Numbered from the stretch's first letter, positions 43,701 to 52,260 are shown. The stretch: DNA of 64,000 nt from Nocardia carnea NBRC 14403 (GCF_000308515.1 NZ_BAFV01000052.1:1-64000), one strand, 5' to 3'. Program-made: numbers and translations. The notes: generated from the letters alone by a model not told the origin.

Positions 43701-44226
43701 GATCTATGGGGCAGCCAAACCGCGCGACCGCAGTCACTACGAGCGGTTCTTGACCTATCACCAGCAGCTGTACGCGCAGGTGGAGCCAACCTCCGTGACG
43801 CCGTTCGCGACACCTGTCTTGCGCCGGGCGCTCCACGCGGCTGCAGTGGCCTACGTTCGCCAGACCGCTCCCAACGATCTCTCACCATACCCGTTCCCGG
43901 CGACCGAGTACGACGCAGCGATCAAACTGCTGCGGGAAAGAGCACTGGTCGCTGATAGCGGCGAGATACCCGTCCTGGAGCGGATGGCGAAAAAACGCGC
44001 CCGGCAGTGGGACGGATGGGAGCGCACCGGCTGGGACGCCAACGCCGCGCCTTGGGGCGACCCCAAACAGGGGTTGATGCGCTACGCCGGCACACTTCCC
44101 GATCTTGATAGCAAAGCTCCCATCTGGGATGTGCCGACAAGCATGCGCAACGTCGATGCCGAGTGCCGCCTAGCGATCTCGCTAGCGTACGCCCACGCTG
44201 ACGCCGACATGGAGGACGGCTTGTGA
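40729..44226 (+). CDS. drmA: DrmA-like helicase of a DISARM-type system
   Basis: 1165 residues. DrmA is the large SF2 helicase of the DISARM core. Walker A is LIFFPTGGGKTEAYLGA near 517, and the DExH box is IIQDELHLISGPLGSMVGLY near 730, a sequence typical of DrmA. Between them a zinc-binding insert is visible (CPWCGAQMG and CVDSQCRYS). The C-terminal helicase motor reads CLASNIIEVGVDIDRLGLMT and QYIQVSGRVGRR near 945-980. It overlaps the genes on both sides (ATGA, GTGA). It probably works with DrmB to sense and unwind incoming DNA. Confidence 0.92.
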   Translation: MSGLEARTIIENELRRELFGPVGGEEPAGKPVDCSGGTISFSTAEESRGQFHDSITLEEILTIGSPLTRYGIGVLYSGAAVGGSAIGEPSDEDNDLIGFAGVAHSEDDPEGRPVEIQGRLRHDEADSDDFDLTDANSFKPSAIAISFQCRVPTNGSLKIAVTGAHYERLSVHIPGLSKPVDWWRRRPFTLVGSVPGRVLIGETHRLKIVDTRPEGDAPGIAPTTQVFSRPVPGDNDSELRLVTVAVVNQVMGTGPRSALFQMGFTVSAENGLLVEPYPEVELPNQDDEEQSIELLYRNKRTFAIGHGCAAEWEGGSGSPVPHIRAVALPAYEVVSLTPSIYLTDRSGRYLLNADGERQAVTVSMKELADGTTEGQTQVETVLRLYGEWIEARKLEIADLPKRFRAAADRHMGLADVALRRMKTGWGLVGSDETAQQAFRWANEAMLYQQVRSNFPLREVQRGKDDVLRVKGAHPEPDIPSGRGTWRPFQIAFILATLPELVDRSRETRPLVDLIFFPTGGGKTEAYLGACAISLLARRLRDPQDAGTDTLMRYTLRLLTAQQFLRASSLVCVLEDIRDRHSEALGESPFAIGIWVGSSSTPNSWKKAVHVLTQLRRNPQEQNRFLLLRCPWCGAQMGTKPKGKGGQDVIGYEQVGKKVVLRCVDSQCRYSRRSGLPVHVVDDDIYEVRPSIVIGTVDKFAMMAWRSEARNLFGLDDHGERIASPPGLIIQDELHLISGPLGSMVGLYEPVINELCTDRREETAIPPKIIASTATIRRYEDQIKGLFGRENVALFPPHGLEEGRSFFAEPARQADGSLEPGRRYVGVMSASLGSMQTLQSRVAAATLQGATKVPAEDRDGYWTNLNFLNSLRELGNTVSLLQSDVPDYLTGLVRRDGIDPRWPNRTMELTSRRRSDEIPKAIEQLQVRYVPGQEGQDAIDICLASNIIEVGVDIDRLGLMTIIGQPKTTAQYIQVSGRVGRRTDVSPGLVITIYGAAKPRDRSHYERFLTYHQQLYAQVEPTSVTPFATPVLRRALHAAAVAYVRQTAPNDLSPYPFPATEYDAAIKLLRERALVADSGEIPVLERMAKKRARQWDGWERTGWDANAAPWGDPKQGLMRYAGTLPDLDSKAPIWDVPTSMRNVDAECRLAISLAYAHADADMEDGL

Positions 44227-46136
44227 GCACCGGAGCAATGAGGCGAGCCCAGCTCGTCACCCCGTTCGGCGTCGGGGCAATGAGCGTGCTCGTCAACGGC
44301 ACGTCGGTTATCACCGCGGGACTCGACCACTGGTATGAGCCAGACGACACCATCAGCCTTGCGCTCGAGGAATACCAGGAGCATGACTGGCGACTCGAAG
44401 CTCGCCTGAAGGTCTCAGAGTTCCGGCTGCCGCCCGACTTCCGCTACCAGGGGCAGGGCAACGACAACCGCAACGTCAATTTGACCGTCCCAGTGCTGCG
44501 TTTCCCCCGCTGGTGTTTCTGTATGTTCTGCAAGCGCCTGGAGCTCGCCACGCTCACTATGCAGCAGCCCGTCGTCTGCAAAGACAAGAAGCACGCCGAC
44601 TGGAAACACAAACCGCGGATGTCACAGGTGCCATTCGTCGCTGTCTGCGCGGAAGGCCACCTCGATGACTTTCCTTTCGACAAGTGGGTACACCGGACAC
44701 ACCAGCCAGCCTGCAACGGTGCGCTGCGACTCAAGTCCGTCGGTGGTGGCGGCCTCGAGGGGCAGCGGGTCACCTGTGACGGATGTGAGAATGAGCGAAA
44801 CTTGCGCGGGATTACCGAAGCCCGCTTCGTCAACGGCGAAGAGCGTACAACCCTCAGTGACCAGCTTTCTTCGACAGTTGGCCCATACCTTTGCACTGGT
44901 GCACGACCCTGGCTTGCACAGCTCGAGGGTCACTGTGGTGAGCCCATGCGCGGTGCCCTGCGCGCTGCAGGCAACGTCTATTTTCCGAAGGTCGAGTCGT
45001 CGATCTACCTTCCCCGCAAGGAGGGGGCGGTCAGTGCGGAGATGCACGAGCTGATGCGGCACCCGGCCGTGAGCGGGACGATGCGGACGCTGCACAGTAT
45101 CTTCGGAGCCGCGCTCGACGTGCAGATGCTCCGGGATCAACTTCTCACGAACGTTCCTCCAGAACTCTTCGGCCCGATTTCCGACGAAGAACTCATCGCT
45201 GGCTACCGCGACCTACTTGGCGTTGGAGCAGCGGCACCTGAGTCTGGAGAAGAATCTGACGCCGAGTTGCTCACAGGCGACGATGAGTGGCGTTACCCAG
45301 AGTTCCAGCGCATTCGCGAGACTCCGAAAGATGAGTACCTGACAGCGACCGATCCCGGTATCCATGCTGATCTTGATTCACACCTGGAGCGGGTGCGTTC
45401 GGTCGATGTTCTCCGAGAGACCAGGGCGCTTCGCGGGTTCACCCGTGTTCGCGATGATGTCCTGAAGCTCAGTGTAGGAAAGGCCCTCCTGCGACGAAAA
45501 CCGCTCTCGCCTGTCCAGGATTGGCTCCCAGCCTACGTCGTCAAAGGTGAGGGAATCTTCTTCGAACTCAACCCCCAGCGACTGGCAACATGGGAGGCCA
45601 GAGCCGAGGTACAAGCACGCGCACAAAAGATAACCGACCATTACGGCCAGGTAGCCTCGCGTCGCGGACTCCAGGACAGGACGCTTAGCCCGCGCTTCAT
45701 CCTGCTCCATACTCTCGGGCACCTGCTCATCAACGAGCTGGTTTTCGCCTGTGGCTACAGCTCGGCCTCTCTGCGCGAACGGCTCTATGTGTCGGCCGCG
45801 CAGGCGCGAGAAATGGCAGGATTGCTCATCTATACGGCGGCTGGCGATTCAGAGGGCACAATGGGCGGTCTCGTGCGAATGGCGCGACCCGACAACCTGC
45901 GCTCGGTATTCGCATCGGCTATTAGCGATTCCCGCTGGTGCACAACTGACCCGGTTTGTATGGATGCCGGTGAGAAAGGACAGGGTCCGGACTCCTGCAA
46001 CTTGGCCGCATGCCACGGGTGCGCACTTCTGCCGGAAACAAGTTGCGAGGAGTTCAACCGGTTTCTCGACAGGGGCCTCGTGGTTGGAACATTCGCGGAG
46101 CCGAGCTTGGGATACTTCGCCACATTCATCCAGTAG
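44223..46136 (+). CDS. drmB: DrmB-like DUF1998 protein of a DISARM-type system
   Basis: 637 residues. The start is diagnostic for DrmB: MRRAQLVTPFGVGAMSVLVN. A first zinc finger (FCMFCKRLE) and a second (CDGCENERN) lie in the N-terminal third. The C-terminal DUF1998 part includes LHTLGHLLINELVFACGYSS, GLLIYTAAGDSEGTMGGLV, and the cysteine cluster DSCNLAACHGCALLPETSCE. DrmA and DrmB form a complex in characterised DISARM. GTG overlaps the drmA stop. The 3' end overlaps the convergent vsr gene by about 11 bp. No PLD-family drmC follows, unlike described DISARM loci. Confidence 0.92.
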   Translation: MSTGAMRRAQLVTPFGVGAMSVLVNGTSVITAGLDHWYEPDDTISLALEEYQEHDWRLEARLKVSEFRLPPDFRYQGQGNDNRNVNLTVPVLRFPRWCFCMFCKRLELATLTMQQPVVCKDKKHADWKHKPRMSQVPFVAVCAEGHLDDFPFDKWVHRTHQPACNGALRLKSVGGGGLEGQRVTCDGCENERNLRGITEARFVNGEERTTLSDQLSSTVGPYLCTGARPWLAQLEGHCGEPMRGALRAAGNVYFPKVESSIYLPRKEGAVSAEMHELMRHPAVSGTMRTLHSIFGAALDVQMLRDQLLTNVPPELFGPISDEELIAGYRDLLGVGAAAPESGEESDAELLTGDDEWRYPEFQRIRETPKDEYLTATDPGIHADLDSHLERVRSVDVLRETRALRGFTRVRDDVLKLSVGKALLRRKPLSPVQDWLPAYVVKGEGIFFELNPQRLATWEARAEVQARAQKITDHYGQVASRRGLQDRTLSPRFILLHTLGHLLINELVFACGYSSASLRERLYVSAAQAREMAGLLIYTAAGDSEGTMGGLVRMARPDNLRSVFASAISDSRWCTTDPVCMDAGEKGQGPDSCNLAACHGCALLPETSCEEFNRFLDRGLVVGTFAEPSLGYFATFIQ

Positions 46137-46575
46137 GAGGAATCCTGTTCATGTTGACGACCTGCCGAATTCTCTCAGCAGAATCGGCTACGTCCTCGTG
46201 CTCCCAGAACCGAAGAACAGTCCAACCGGCACAGCGGAGGCGATCTGTCGTATCTGCGTCGCGAGCCACGTTGGCCGCGATTTTCGCTGGCCAGTATTCA
46301 GTGTTGTGATTGAATTTCGCCCGGCCGTGCTCTGGGCAGCCGTGCCAGAAGCATCCGTCGATAAAGATGGCAACGCGCGCCTTGGTGAAGACGATGTCAG
46401 CACGTCGGCGGAGACTTGGTTCAGGAACAATCCCGACCCGGTAGCGAAGGCCGAGGCTGTGGAGCGCTCGGCGGACTGCCAGCTCAGGTTTGGTGTCCCG
46501 TGAGCGGTTCGCCTGCATGTTACGACGACGGCCTGGACTCGACGCCCATGAACTCGTCGTCGGCTGTAACGGCAT
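46126..46575 (-). CDS. vsr: very short patch repair endonuclease
   Basis: 149 residues. Vsr nicks 5' of a T:G mismatch created when 5-methylcytosine deaminates, so it prevents C-to-T mutation at methylated sites. The family sequence is clear: MQANRSRDTKPELAVRRAL, LRRRADIVFTKARVAIFIDG, CFWHGCPEHGRAKFN with the zinc Cys/His set, and AGWTVLRFWEHE. It is convergent with drmB and overlaps its end. It probably serves the cytosine methyltransferase at the other end of the cluster. The first 18 residues are poorly conserved; an internal Met at about residue 20 is an alternative start. Confidence 0.94.
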   Translation of the reverse strand: MPLQPTTSSWASSPGRRRNMQANRSRDTKPELAVRRALHSLGLRYRVGIVPEPSLRRRADIVFTKARVAIFIDGCFWHGCPEHGRAKFNHNTEYWPAKIAANVARDADTTDRLRCAGWTVLRFWEHEDVADSAERIRQVVNMNRIPPTG

Positions 46576-46728
46576 GCTTTCACGGTACAGCGCTTGTGAT
46601 GACTTCCATCGCTGCCGATCGGGCCGACACGGTTCCGGATTGATTCGACGACGCGAACGGATCCGAAGTCACCACTAGTGGGAACACAGGCGGCGCGGCA
46701 TGCGGTCGGGTCGGACTTGATACGTGCT

Positions 46729-46783
46729 GTTTACTGCGCTCATCGAGCCTCCCGACCGGGCTGACTCGATGAGCGCAGTCAAC
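46729..46783. repeat. long inverted repeat at the right end of the defence island
   Basis: ACTGCGCTCATCGAG (46733-46747) and CTCGATGAGCGCAGT (46765-46779) are perfect 15-bp arms; GTT/AAC extends them past one mismatch. The 17-nt spacer contains a smaller CCCG/CGGG pairing. It is too large for a normal operator. It may be a terminator for the espG-side operon, or a mark of past integration. Confidence 0.7.
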
Positions 46784-46858
46784 GTCGCCTACATGTGACC
46801 AACGGCCGCCGGGTCTACTGAACACCGGGTTGCATCCCGGATCCGGCTGCGCGCAGCT

Positions 46859-47623
46859 CTACCACACCGACACCGATATCGATCTGGAGAGGTGGCGCTG
46901 GACGTCCTCGCGGGCCGCCGGGGACACGGTCGTCTGGTTCTCGTCGACGGATATCAGGTATCGACCCGCCGCAGGGCGATCTTCCCGGATATCAACCCAA
47001 CTGAGGTAAGTCGGCGGTGCGCCACGTGACACGTGGGTGGCGATGGTGAAGTGGCCTTCCGCAGCCCGCGGTGCACGGAGGAAGGCGCGGATTCGTTCCT
47101 CGACTGGTGGTCGGCCGATGCTGTCCTGAAAATAGGTTGTCGGTGGTTCGTCACCTCGTATCCGCGGCGTGTAGCCGACCATCCTCTCCACTGGTCCAGC
47201 TGTACTCGGCGGCATAGCCGCCGCGACATGGCGGGCCAGGGTCGCCCGGGGAGTGGTGAACACTTGGATGTCACCGCCGACTTCCGCGGTCGGGCCTGAG
47301 CGTTGGACCACGACCGCTCCGGATTCGCCGACGGCTGCTGCAACTACTCGCAGGCGTTTCTCAGGGAACCGATGTGAGTAGCCAGTGCCGATGATCCGTA
47401 GATCGGGATCGGCGAGAACACGAAGCGCATCGGTCAGTTCCGGATGGTCGCCTCGCGGGTACCGAACGCTGATCGCTCGGGTCAGCAGGTGGTATTCATC
47501 TTCGGTAGTGGGCGATTCGAGGATGCTGATCGGGTCCGGATAGACATCGCTGCCTGTTTCCGTCCACACCCAGGCGAATTCGTCCGGGGTGAGTACCCAC
47601 CGTTGCCGTGAAGAGTCCGTCAT
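46859..47623 (-). CDS. EspG-like ESX chaperone
   Basis: 254 residues. EspG proteins bind PE/PPE-like substrates in the cytosol and deliver them to a type VII (ESX) machine. The start WVLTPDEFAWVWTETGSDVY is the EspG family N-terminus, and the mixed alpha/beta body with GHFTIATHVSRGAPPTYLSW near the end fits. Length is in the family range. Its ATG overlaps the stop of the upstream WXG-protein gene (4 bp), so that protein is its probable client. No ESX ATPase or membrane gene is in view. Confidence 0.85.
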   Translation of the reverse strand: MTDSSRQRWVLTPDEFAWVWTETGSDVYPDPISILESPTTEDEYHLLTRAISVRYPRGDHPELTDALRVLADPDLRIIGTGYSHRFPEKRLRVVAAAVGESGAVVVQRSGPTAEVGGDIQVFTTPRATLARHVAAAMPPSTAGPVERMVGYTPRIRGDEPPTTYFQDSIGRPPVEERIRAFLRAPRAAEGHFTIATHVSRGAPPTYLSWVDIREDRPAAGRYLISVDENQTTVSPAAREDVQRHLSRSISVSVW

Positions 47624-49386
47624 CTGGGCGAATCGTCCCCAGCAGTGTCGAAGTCCATGATCGGTCCGCTGCCGGTCACTGTGAAGATTTCGTGTTCGGC
47701 GGGGCTCGTGGTGCCAGCCTCTGCGGGGACCGGCGTGGAACCGTGGTCTTCGCGTTGAACTGGGGTTTCGGGATCCGCCGGGTGCGCTGGCGGAACTGAG
47801 GACTCGTTGCGGGTGGTCGCCGACTGCGACTGGATACTGTTGGACGCAGGTGCCGATGAGCCAGCGCGGGCGGCAACGGCGGGCGGTACTTCCGACTCAG
47901 CGACGGCTGGCGCGCTCTGGCTGGGCCAGGCAGGCGAAGCAGCAGGACTTGTCGGAGCAGGAGTCACCGAAAACCGAGCGGCCCGAGTATTTTCCGGAGC
48001 CGCTCCCGGGCGCGCGAAATCATCGACGAAGTCGTCGAACTCGTCGGCTACGAATGAGCTCCGTCTGGGGAGCTGGTCGCTCGGGTCCGGCTCGAAAGCC
48101 GGGTCTGCGCCGATCACGCCCTCCGGGTTTGCGAGACCCTCGGTCCATTCGTCGTATACACGGCGCAGGTAGTCCGGAGCCGTGTGCTCGTCATCGTCCT
48201 CTTGACGGCGGTTCCCCGCAGCGCCCGGCGCCATGGGCATCATCGGGCCGCGGCCAGCGGGCGGCGCACCCCGTGCTCCGGTCGCCATCGCTCCGGGCTG
48301 GGTGGTCGATGCACCGGGCGCCCCCGGCCCACCGGGATTGCTTACCGTGCGACCTGGCTGATCCGAATTGTCCAACGTGGGAGCCGCTGTGCCGAGCCCA
48401 GGGCTGCCGGGCATGGTTGTAGTACTCGGCGTGACCCCCGCAGGAGTCGTCGCAGCCGGGTCGTCAGGCGTCATGCCGGTTTCTGGCAGTAGCCCTTCCA
48501 AAGCTCCGAGCTGGCTCGGGTCGAGGCCGGCGGGGGTGTCTCCGCCAGGTGGAATCGTCGCTCCGGGCGTTCCCGGCGCGGTGGGTGTACCCGGCGGCGT
48601 TGTGGATGTCGTCACCGGAGCCCCCGGCGTGCTTGGACTGGTCCCGCCGGGGGCACCAGGAGTATCACCGGCCATCTGCGGCACGGTTACATATGTGGGC
48701 ACACCAGAACCAGCCGGTGGGTAAGTCGGCTTGTAAATGTTGTTGAGGGCGCGCACTGCTTCTTGCCGCGCCACTTCCCGGGCCGCTCGATCCTGATCCG
48801 AAAACTCTGGATTGACCAGGCCCGGTAGCAGCGACTGGCTGGGGTTGTCCGGGTCGGCAAGCAGCACCGCCGGGCCAGGAGGCGGCTGCACGGCGGCGCG
48901 AAGTGCCTCGGCCGACCATGCCAGCGCGTCGAGACGGTCGGCCACAGAAGCGAAAACCTGCCCGATCTGGTTGGCGGCCAGCGCATACCGTTCTGAGGCG
49001 ACCTGCGCGGCGTCGGCAGCAGCACCCGTCCACAGGCCATCCGAGAAGATCCGGTTCAAACCCAGCCGGTTGAATGTCGTCAGATCAAGAAGTTCCGAGT
49101 AGTTCTCCCGCCACACCTGTTGCAGCGTCCGCAAGCCGGCCGCGTCCATTCCAGCTTCGCCGTGAACCGCTTGATACAAGGCCTGATGAGTCATGCCCTC
49201 GAAATGTTCGAGGGTGGTGACGAAATCAGGGTCGGTGCCGGCGCCGAGGTCGGCGAGCCCGGAGTCCCATGACGCCACTCGGTCCTGAGCCTTCGTAGAC
49301 TGTTGCACCGCGGCCTGCGATTGCTGATTCGCCACGTAGTCACCGACACCCGGTAGCAGAACCTCCGGCAGCTCCTGCTCGCTCAC
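47620..49386 (-). CDS. large proline-rich ESX substrate-like protein with WXG motif
   Basis: 588 residues. The helical N-terminal 200 residues hold a WXG turn (SDGLWTGAAADAAQVASERY) and look like the two-helix domain of ESX/PPE-type substrates. From about 230 to the end the sequence is dominated by Pro, Gly, Ala, Thr and Ser (repeated GAPGG, PGTPTAPGTPG-like runs) with acidic patches, probably disordered. GTG at 49386 follows AGGGGG and was chosen over upstream frames. It overlaps espG by 4 bp, so the pair is probably substrate plus chaperone. It is divergent from the EspC-like gene. Confidence 0.78.
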   Translation of the reverse strand: MSEQELPEVLLPGVGDYVANQQSQAAVQQSTKAQDRVASWDSGLADLGAGTDPDFVTTLEHFEGMTHQALYQAVHGEAGMDAAGLRTLQQVWRENYSELLDLTTFNRLGLNRIFSDGLWTGAAADAAQVASERYALAANQIGQVFASVADRLDALAWSAEALRAAVQPPPGPAVLLADPDNPSQSLLPGLVNPEFSDQDRAAREVARQEAVRALNNIYKPTYPPAGSGVPTYVTVPQMAGDTPGAPGGTSPSTPGAPVTTSTTPPGTPTAPGTPGATIPPGGDTPAGLDPSQLGALEGLLPETGMTPDDPAATTPAGVTPSTTTMPGSPGLGTAAPTLDNSDQPGRTVSNPGGPGAPGASTTQPGAMATGARGAPPAGRGPMMPMAPGAAGNRRQEDDDEHTAPDYLRRVYDEWTEGLANPEGVIGADPAFEPDPSDQLPRRSSFVADEFDDFVDDFARPGAAPENTRAARFSVTPAPTSPAASPAWPSQSAPAVAESEVPPAVAARAGSSAPASNSIQSQSATTRNESSVPPAHPADPETPVQREDHGSTPVPAEAGTTSPAEHEIFTVTGSGPIMDFDTAGDDSPR

Positions 49387-49564
49387 ACAGCCCCCTTTGC
49401 TCACGGGCACACCGGCAAAGCCCGCTGGCCGGAGATTAACACAGCAATCTCCAGCACACCTCCCGCTGGCCCCGGCATCGTCGGCTCGGATATCGTCTGA
49501 TCGCACCTGTTGTTGACGACCGTCCGAGCCGACGGGGCCGAGAGTTCGAGGGGGTTATCGGCGC

Positions 49565-49888
49565 ATGCTCGAAGCTGATATCGACCAGCTGAAGAAGCTG
49601 GCCGACACATTGGACGACATCGGCGGGGAGATCGACACGATAGACGTGCGCACCACCGGAGACCAGATCGGAACGGCACTCCCGGGCTGCAACCTCGGAA
49701 CGATCTGTGCGCAGGCGGGCGAGTTCACCGAGGGCGCGTGGCTCCGGATAGCCCTGCGGATGCGGGCGTTGTCGGAGATCGTCAGGCAGAGCGCCGACGA
49801 TATGAACACCACGGACCAGCAGTTCAAGGACAAACTGAACACCATGGACTTCCGGATTCCTGGAGGTGGCGAGCATGCCAACCCGTAA
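49565..49888 (+). CDS. EspC-like type VII secretion target protein
   Basis: 107 residues, all helical and acidic. The pattern MLEADIDQLKKLADTLDDIG, then RMRALSEIVRQSADDMNTTDQQFKDKL resembles EspC/ESX-1 secretion-associated (DUF2580-like) proteins. No WXG is seen; the central turn has cysteines (LPGCNLGTICAQAGEF). The gene overlaps the next one by 14 bp. It is likely secreted as a partner of the 762-residue protein encoded downstream. Confidence 0.75.
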   Translation: MLEADIDQLKKLADTLDDIGGEIDTIDVRTTGDQIGTALPGCNLGTICAQAGEFTEGAWLRIALRMRALSEIVRQSADDMNTTDQQFKDKLNTMDFRIPGGGEHANP

Positions 49889-52163
49889 GCAGGTCGAATC
49901 CTGGAACACCGCGAAGTTGTCGGAGTGGGCGACCGAACTCGAAACCGACACACAGCATTACGAGACAGAACTCGGCCGGTTGCTCCCGCAGTTTTCCGGC
50001 ACCAGCTGGTCGGGAGCAGCGCATGATGCGGCAGCCGACCGGTTCACGGAGGAACACGACCAGGGCCGGAAGCTGTCCCAGGAGATCCGCGATGTGGCTG
50101 TCGCCCTCCGGAACGCTGATCAGCGGCTGGCAAACGAACGCCGCCTGTTGCTCGGCAAGGTCGGCGAAGCCGAGAACGACCCGACATGTCCTGTGCGGCT
50201 GCAGGTCGCCGACAACTGGGCCGTGTCAGGCACCGGGGCAAGACTGTCCCAAGGAGATCAGCAGAAGGTCACCGACAAGGTCCATGCGCATCAGGACGCC
50301 ATCAACGCCGCCTACTACAGCCTAGCCAACGCGGTCAGCGAAGTCGGCATCACGATAACGTCCGCGACTCAAGAAGTTCGGGTCAGAGGTGACCAGATCG
50401 GCGACGGAGTCTCCGTGACCTCGGTTTCCCCCAATGACTCCGGTGGACTCGGCAAGGAAGACGGCGAAGCACTCGCGACATGGGCCGATGGTTCGCTCCC
50501 GGACAAAGAGAACACCGAGATTCTCGAAGAAATCGCTGGCCGTCTTCCCCAAGGAACTCTGACGGAGGAGCAGCTACGGGTCCTCGCGGCGGGCGGCGAA
50601 GTCGACAATCTACCTGCCGACGTTCAAGAGTACTACCGCAGTCTGTACCAGTCGGCCGGCAAAGACGGCATTCTGGCGCTCAGTGAGCATCTTCGTACCG
50701 AAGAGGCCGCCGGTAATCCCAATGCTGCCGGCCAACTCGACAACCTGGCAAACGGACTGATGGTTGTGAGCAACGAGGACATCGGCACCGGCCGAAACCC
50801 CGACGGGACCCTGACGAACCCTGGCAGCTACCAGCAGCTGCCCGAAAGCGTTCGGCAACTACTCGAATCCCGGCGTACGGACCCCGACCCGCTCGAACCC
50901 AATGTGCCGGGCGGCCCGACAGCCGGACTTCAGAAGCAGTGGGAGGACACCAACGCCCTCGCGGCTCTCTTCGGAGAGGCCCATCCTGCCTACGAGCCCG
51001 GCACAGAGCTCGGCACCCAGATGGTTCTCAAATCGTCGGACATGGTGCAAGACCAGTTCGATTGGCCGGATCGAGATGATGCTGCCGCTCAATTCCTTGG
51101 TGTTGCGGGGCGCAATGACGACAGTAGCCACCAGATCTGGACGGGCGAAGGTATGCCCGACGGGTACAAGCCCGAGGAAACCGTCCGTAGTCTTCTCAGC
51201 CATGATTGGTCCGGTTCCGACAATGGGGTAGCGGCTTCCACCATGGTGAACCGGATCACCGAAGAGGCCGCCCTGCCTGCCGACGACCCCCGGGGTGAGA
51301 GAGGCCGACAGGCGCTCGCGAGTCTCGGGGCGATGCTGGCTCCCACCGATGACACCGCGGTATGGGAAAAGAGTAAGGAAGGTATTGCCAACAGTCCAGA
51401 ACTGTCCGCGGCGGTCAGCCGTGCAGTTTCACAGAATCTGGAGTCGGTCAGTATTCCCGGAATGGCGGCCGGGTTCGGAGCCACAACTGTCTACCCTGAC
51501 GGCCGAGTCGAATGGAGCGCACAGGAAGCGGACCGTCTAATGCAACTCGGGAGCTACAGCGATGAAGGCAGGGTCACATTGACTGCCGCAATCGAACAGT
51601 ACCGCATCGACGAACTCGCCAAGGCCATGCGCGACAATCCGGGCGATGTTACGGCCGGATTGGACGATAGCGACGTCGGCACACTATCCGGCCGCGCTGA
51701 CAAGGCCATATGGAATGCGCTGATCCATCAGGATCAGATCAAAGGGGAAGAAGTCCTGAACCCGACCGATGCCCTCCACCGGGCGAAGATGCTGGGTGCG
51801 CAGGTGGCGGGAGGAATAGCCGATACAGCCGTCGGCGCTGTCAAGCCAGTCGAAACGGGGCTCGGATTCGCAGGAGTCGAAGCTGGCGAGACGGTTCAGA
51901 AGGCGGTGGAGAACGTGCTCGGCGCCAATCCGGACTACCAATTCCTCAACCGTCCGGACGAGCAGATGATGAATGTCGATGCCGTGATCAGCGCGAATGA
52001 GGCCATCCTCAACGCGGCGTATTCCGCCGGCGCGCTACCGGCGGAATTGCAGACGGAGAATGGTCCGATGAAATTCGGTGACATCAGAGCAAACTCGACC
52101 ACCTGGGATATATTCAAGGAATTCACCGACACCCGAGGACTGGATCAGTACATCACCGACTAA
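49875..52163 (+). CDS. 762-residue ESX-type protein with N-terminal WXG domain
   Basis: The N-terminal 100 residues form a WXG100-like helical hairpin with the turn SGTSWSGAAHDAAADRF. The long remainder is helical and acidic without recognised catalytic motifs, similar in layout to actinobacterial 'TPR repeat region' proteins found with EspC-like partners. ATG at 49875 was chosen since GGAGG lies 8 nt upstream; a GTG at 49866 overlaps that site. Function is unknown; export through an ESX system is inferred from the WXG domain and neighbours. Confidence 0.75.
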   Translation: MPTRKQVESWNTAKLSEWATELETDTQHYETELGRLLPQFSGTSWSGAAHDAAADRFTEEHDQGRKLSQEIRDVAVALRNADQRLANERRLLLGKVGEAENDPTCPVRLQVADNWAVSGTGARLSQGDQQKVTDKVHAHQDAINAAYYSLANAVSEVGITITSATQEVRVRGDQIGDGVSVTSVSPNDSGGLGKEDGEALATWADGSLPDKENTEILEEIAGRLPQGTLTEEQLRVLAAGGEVDNLPADVQEYYRSLYQSAGKDGILALSEHLRTEEAAGNPNAAGQLDNLANGLMVVSNEDIGTGRNPDGTLTNPGSYQQLPESVRQLLESRRTDPDPLEPNVPGGPTAGLQKQWEDTNALAALFGEAHPAYEPGTELGTQMVLKSSDMVQDQFDWPDRDDAAAQFLGVAGRNDDSSHQIWTGEGMPDGYKPEETVRSLLSHDWSGSDNGVAASTMVNRITEEAALPADDPRGERGRQALASLGAMLAPTDDTAVWEKSKEGIANSPELSAAVSRAVSQNLESVSIPGMAAGFGATTVYPDGRVEWSAQEADRLMQLGSYSDEGRVTLTAAIEQYRIDELAKAMRDNPGDVTAGLDDSDVGTLSGRADKAIWNALIHQDQIKGEEVLNPTDALHRAKMLGAQVAGGIADTAVGAVKPVETGLGFAGVEAGETVQKAVENVLGANPDYQFLNRPDEQMMNVDAVISANEAILNAAYSAGALPAELQTENGPMKFGDIRANSTTWDIFKEFTDTRGLDQYITD

Positions 52164-52260
52164 GTCAGTCGTACAGGATAAATGTCGTTGAAAGAAGTAA
52201 ACAATAATTCACGGCATCGAGACCCCGAAGAGCAGAACTCCCCCTACTCTAAGTAAGGTT

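Noticed and set aside
46580..46825. Minus-strand frame between vsr and espG
   Set aside because: It spans the large inverted repeat, lacks a ribosome site and shows no family features.
47807..48422. Plus-strand frames within the proline-rich ESX gene
   Set aside because: They arise from GC-rich Pro/Gly codons read backwards; no independent evidence.
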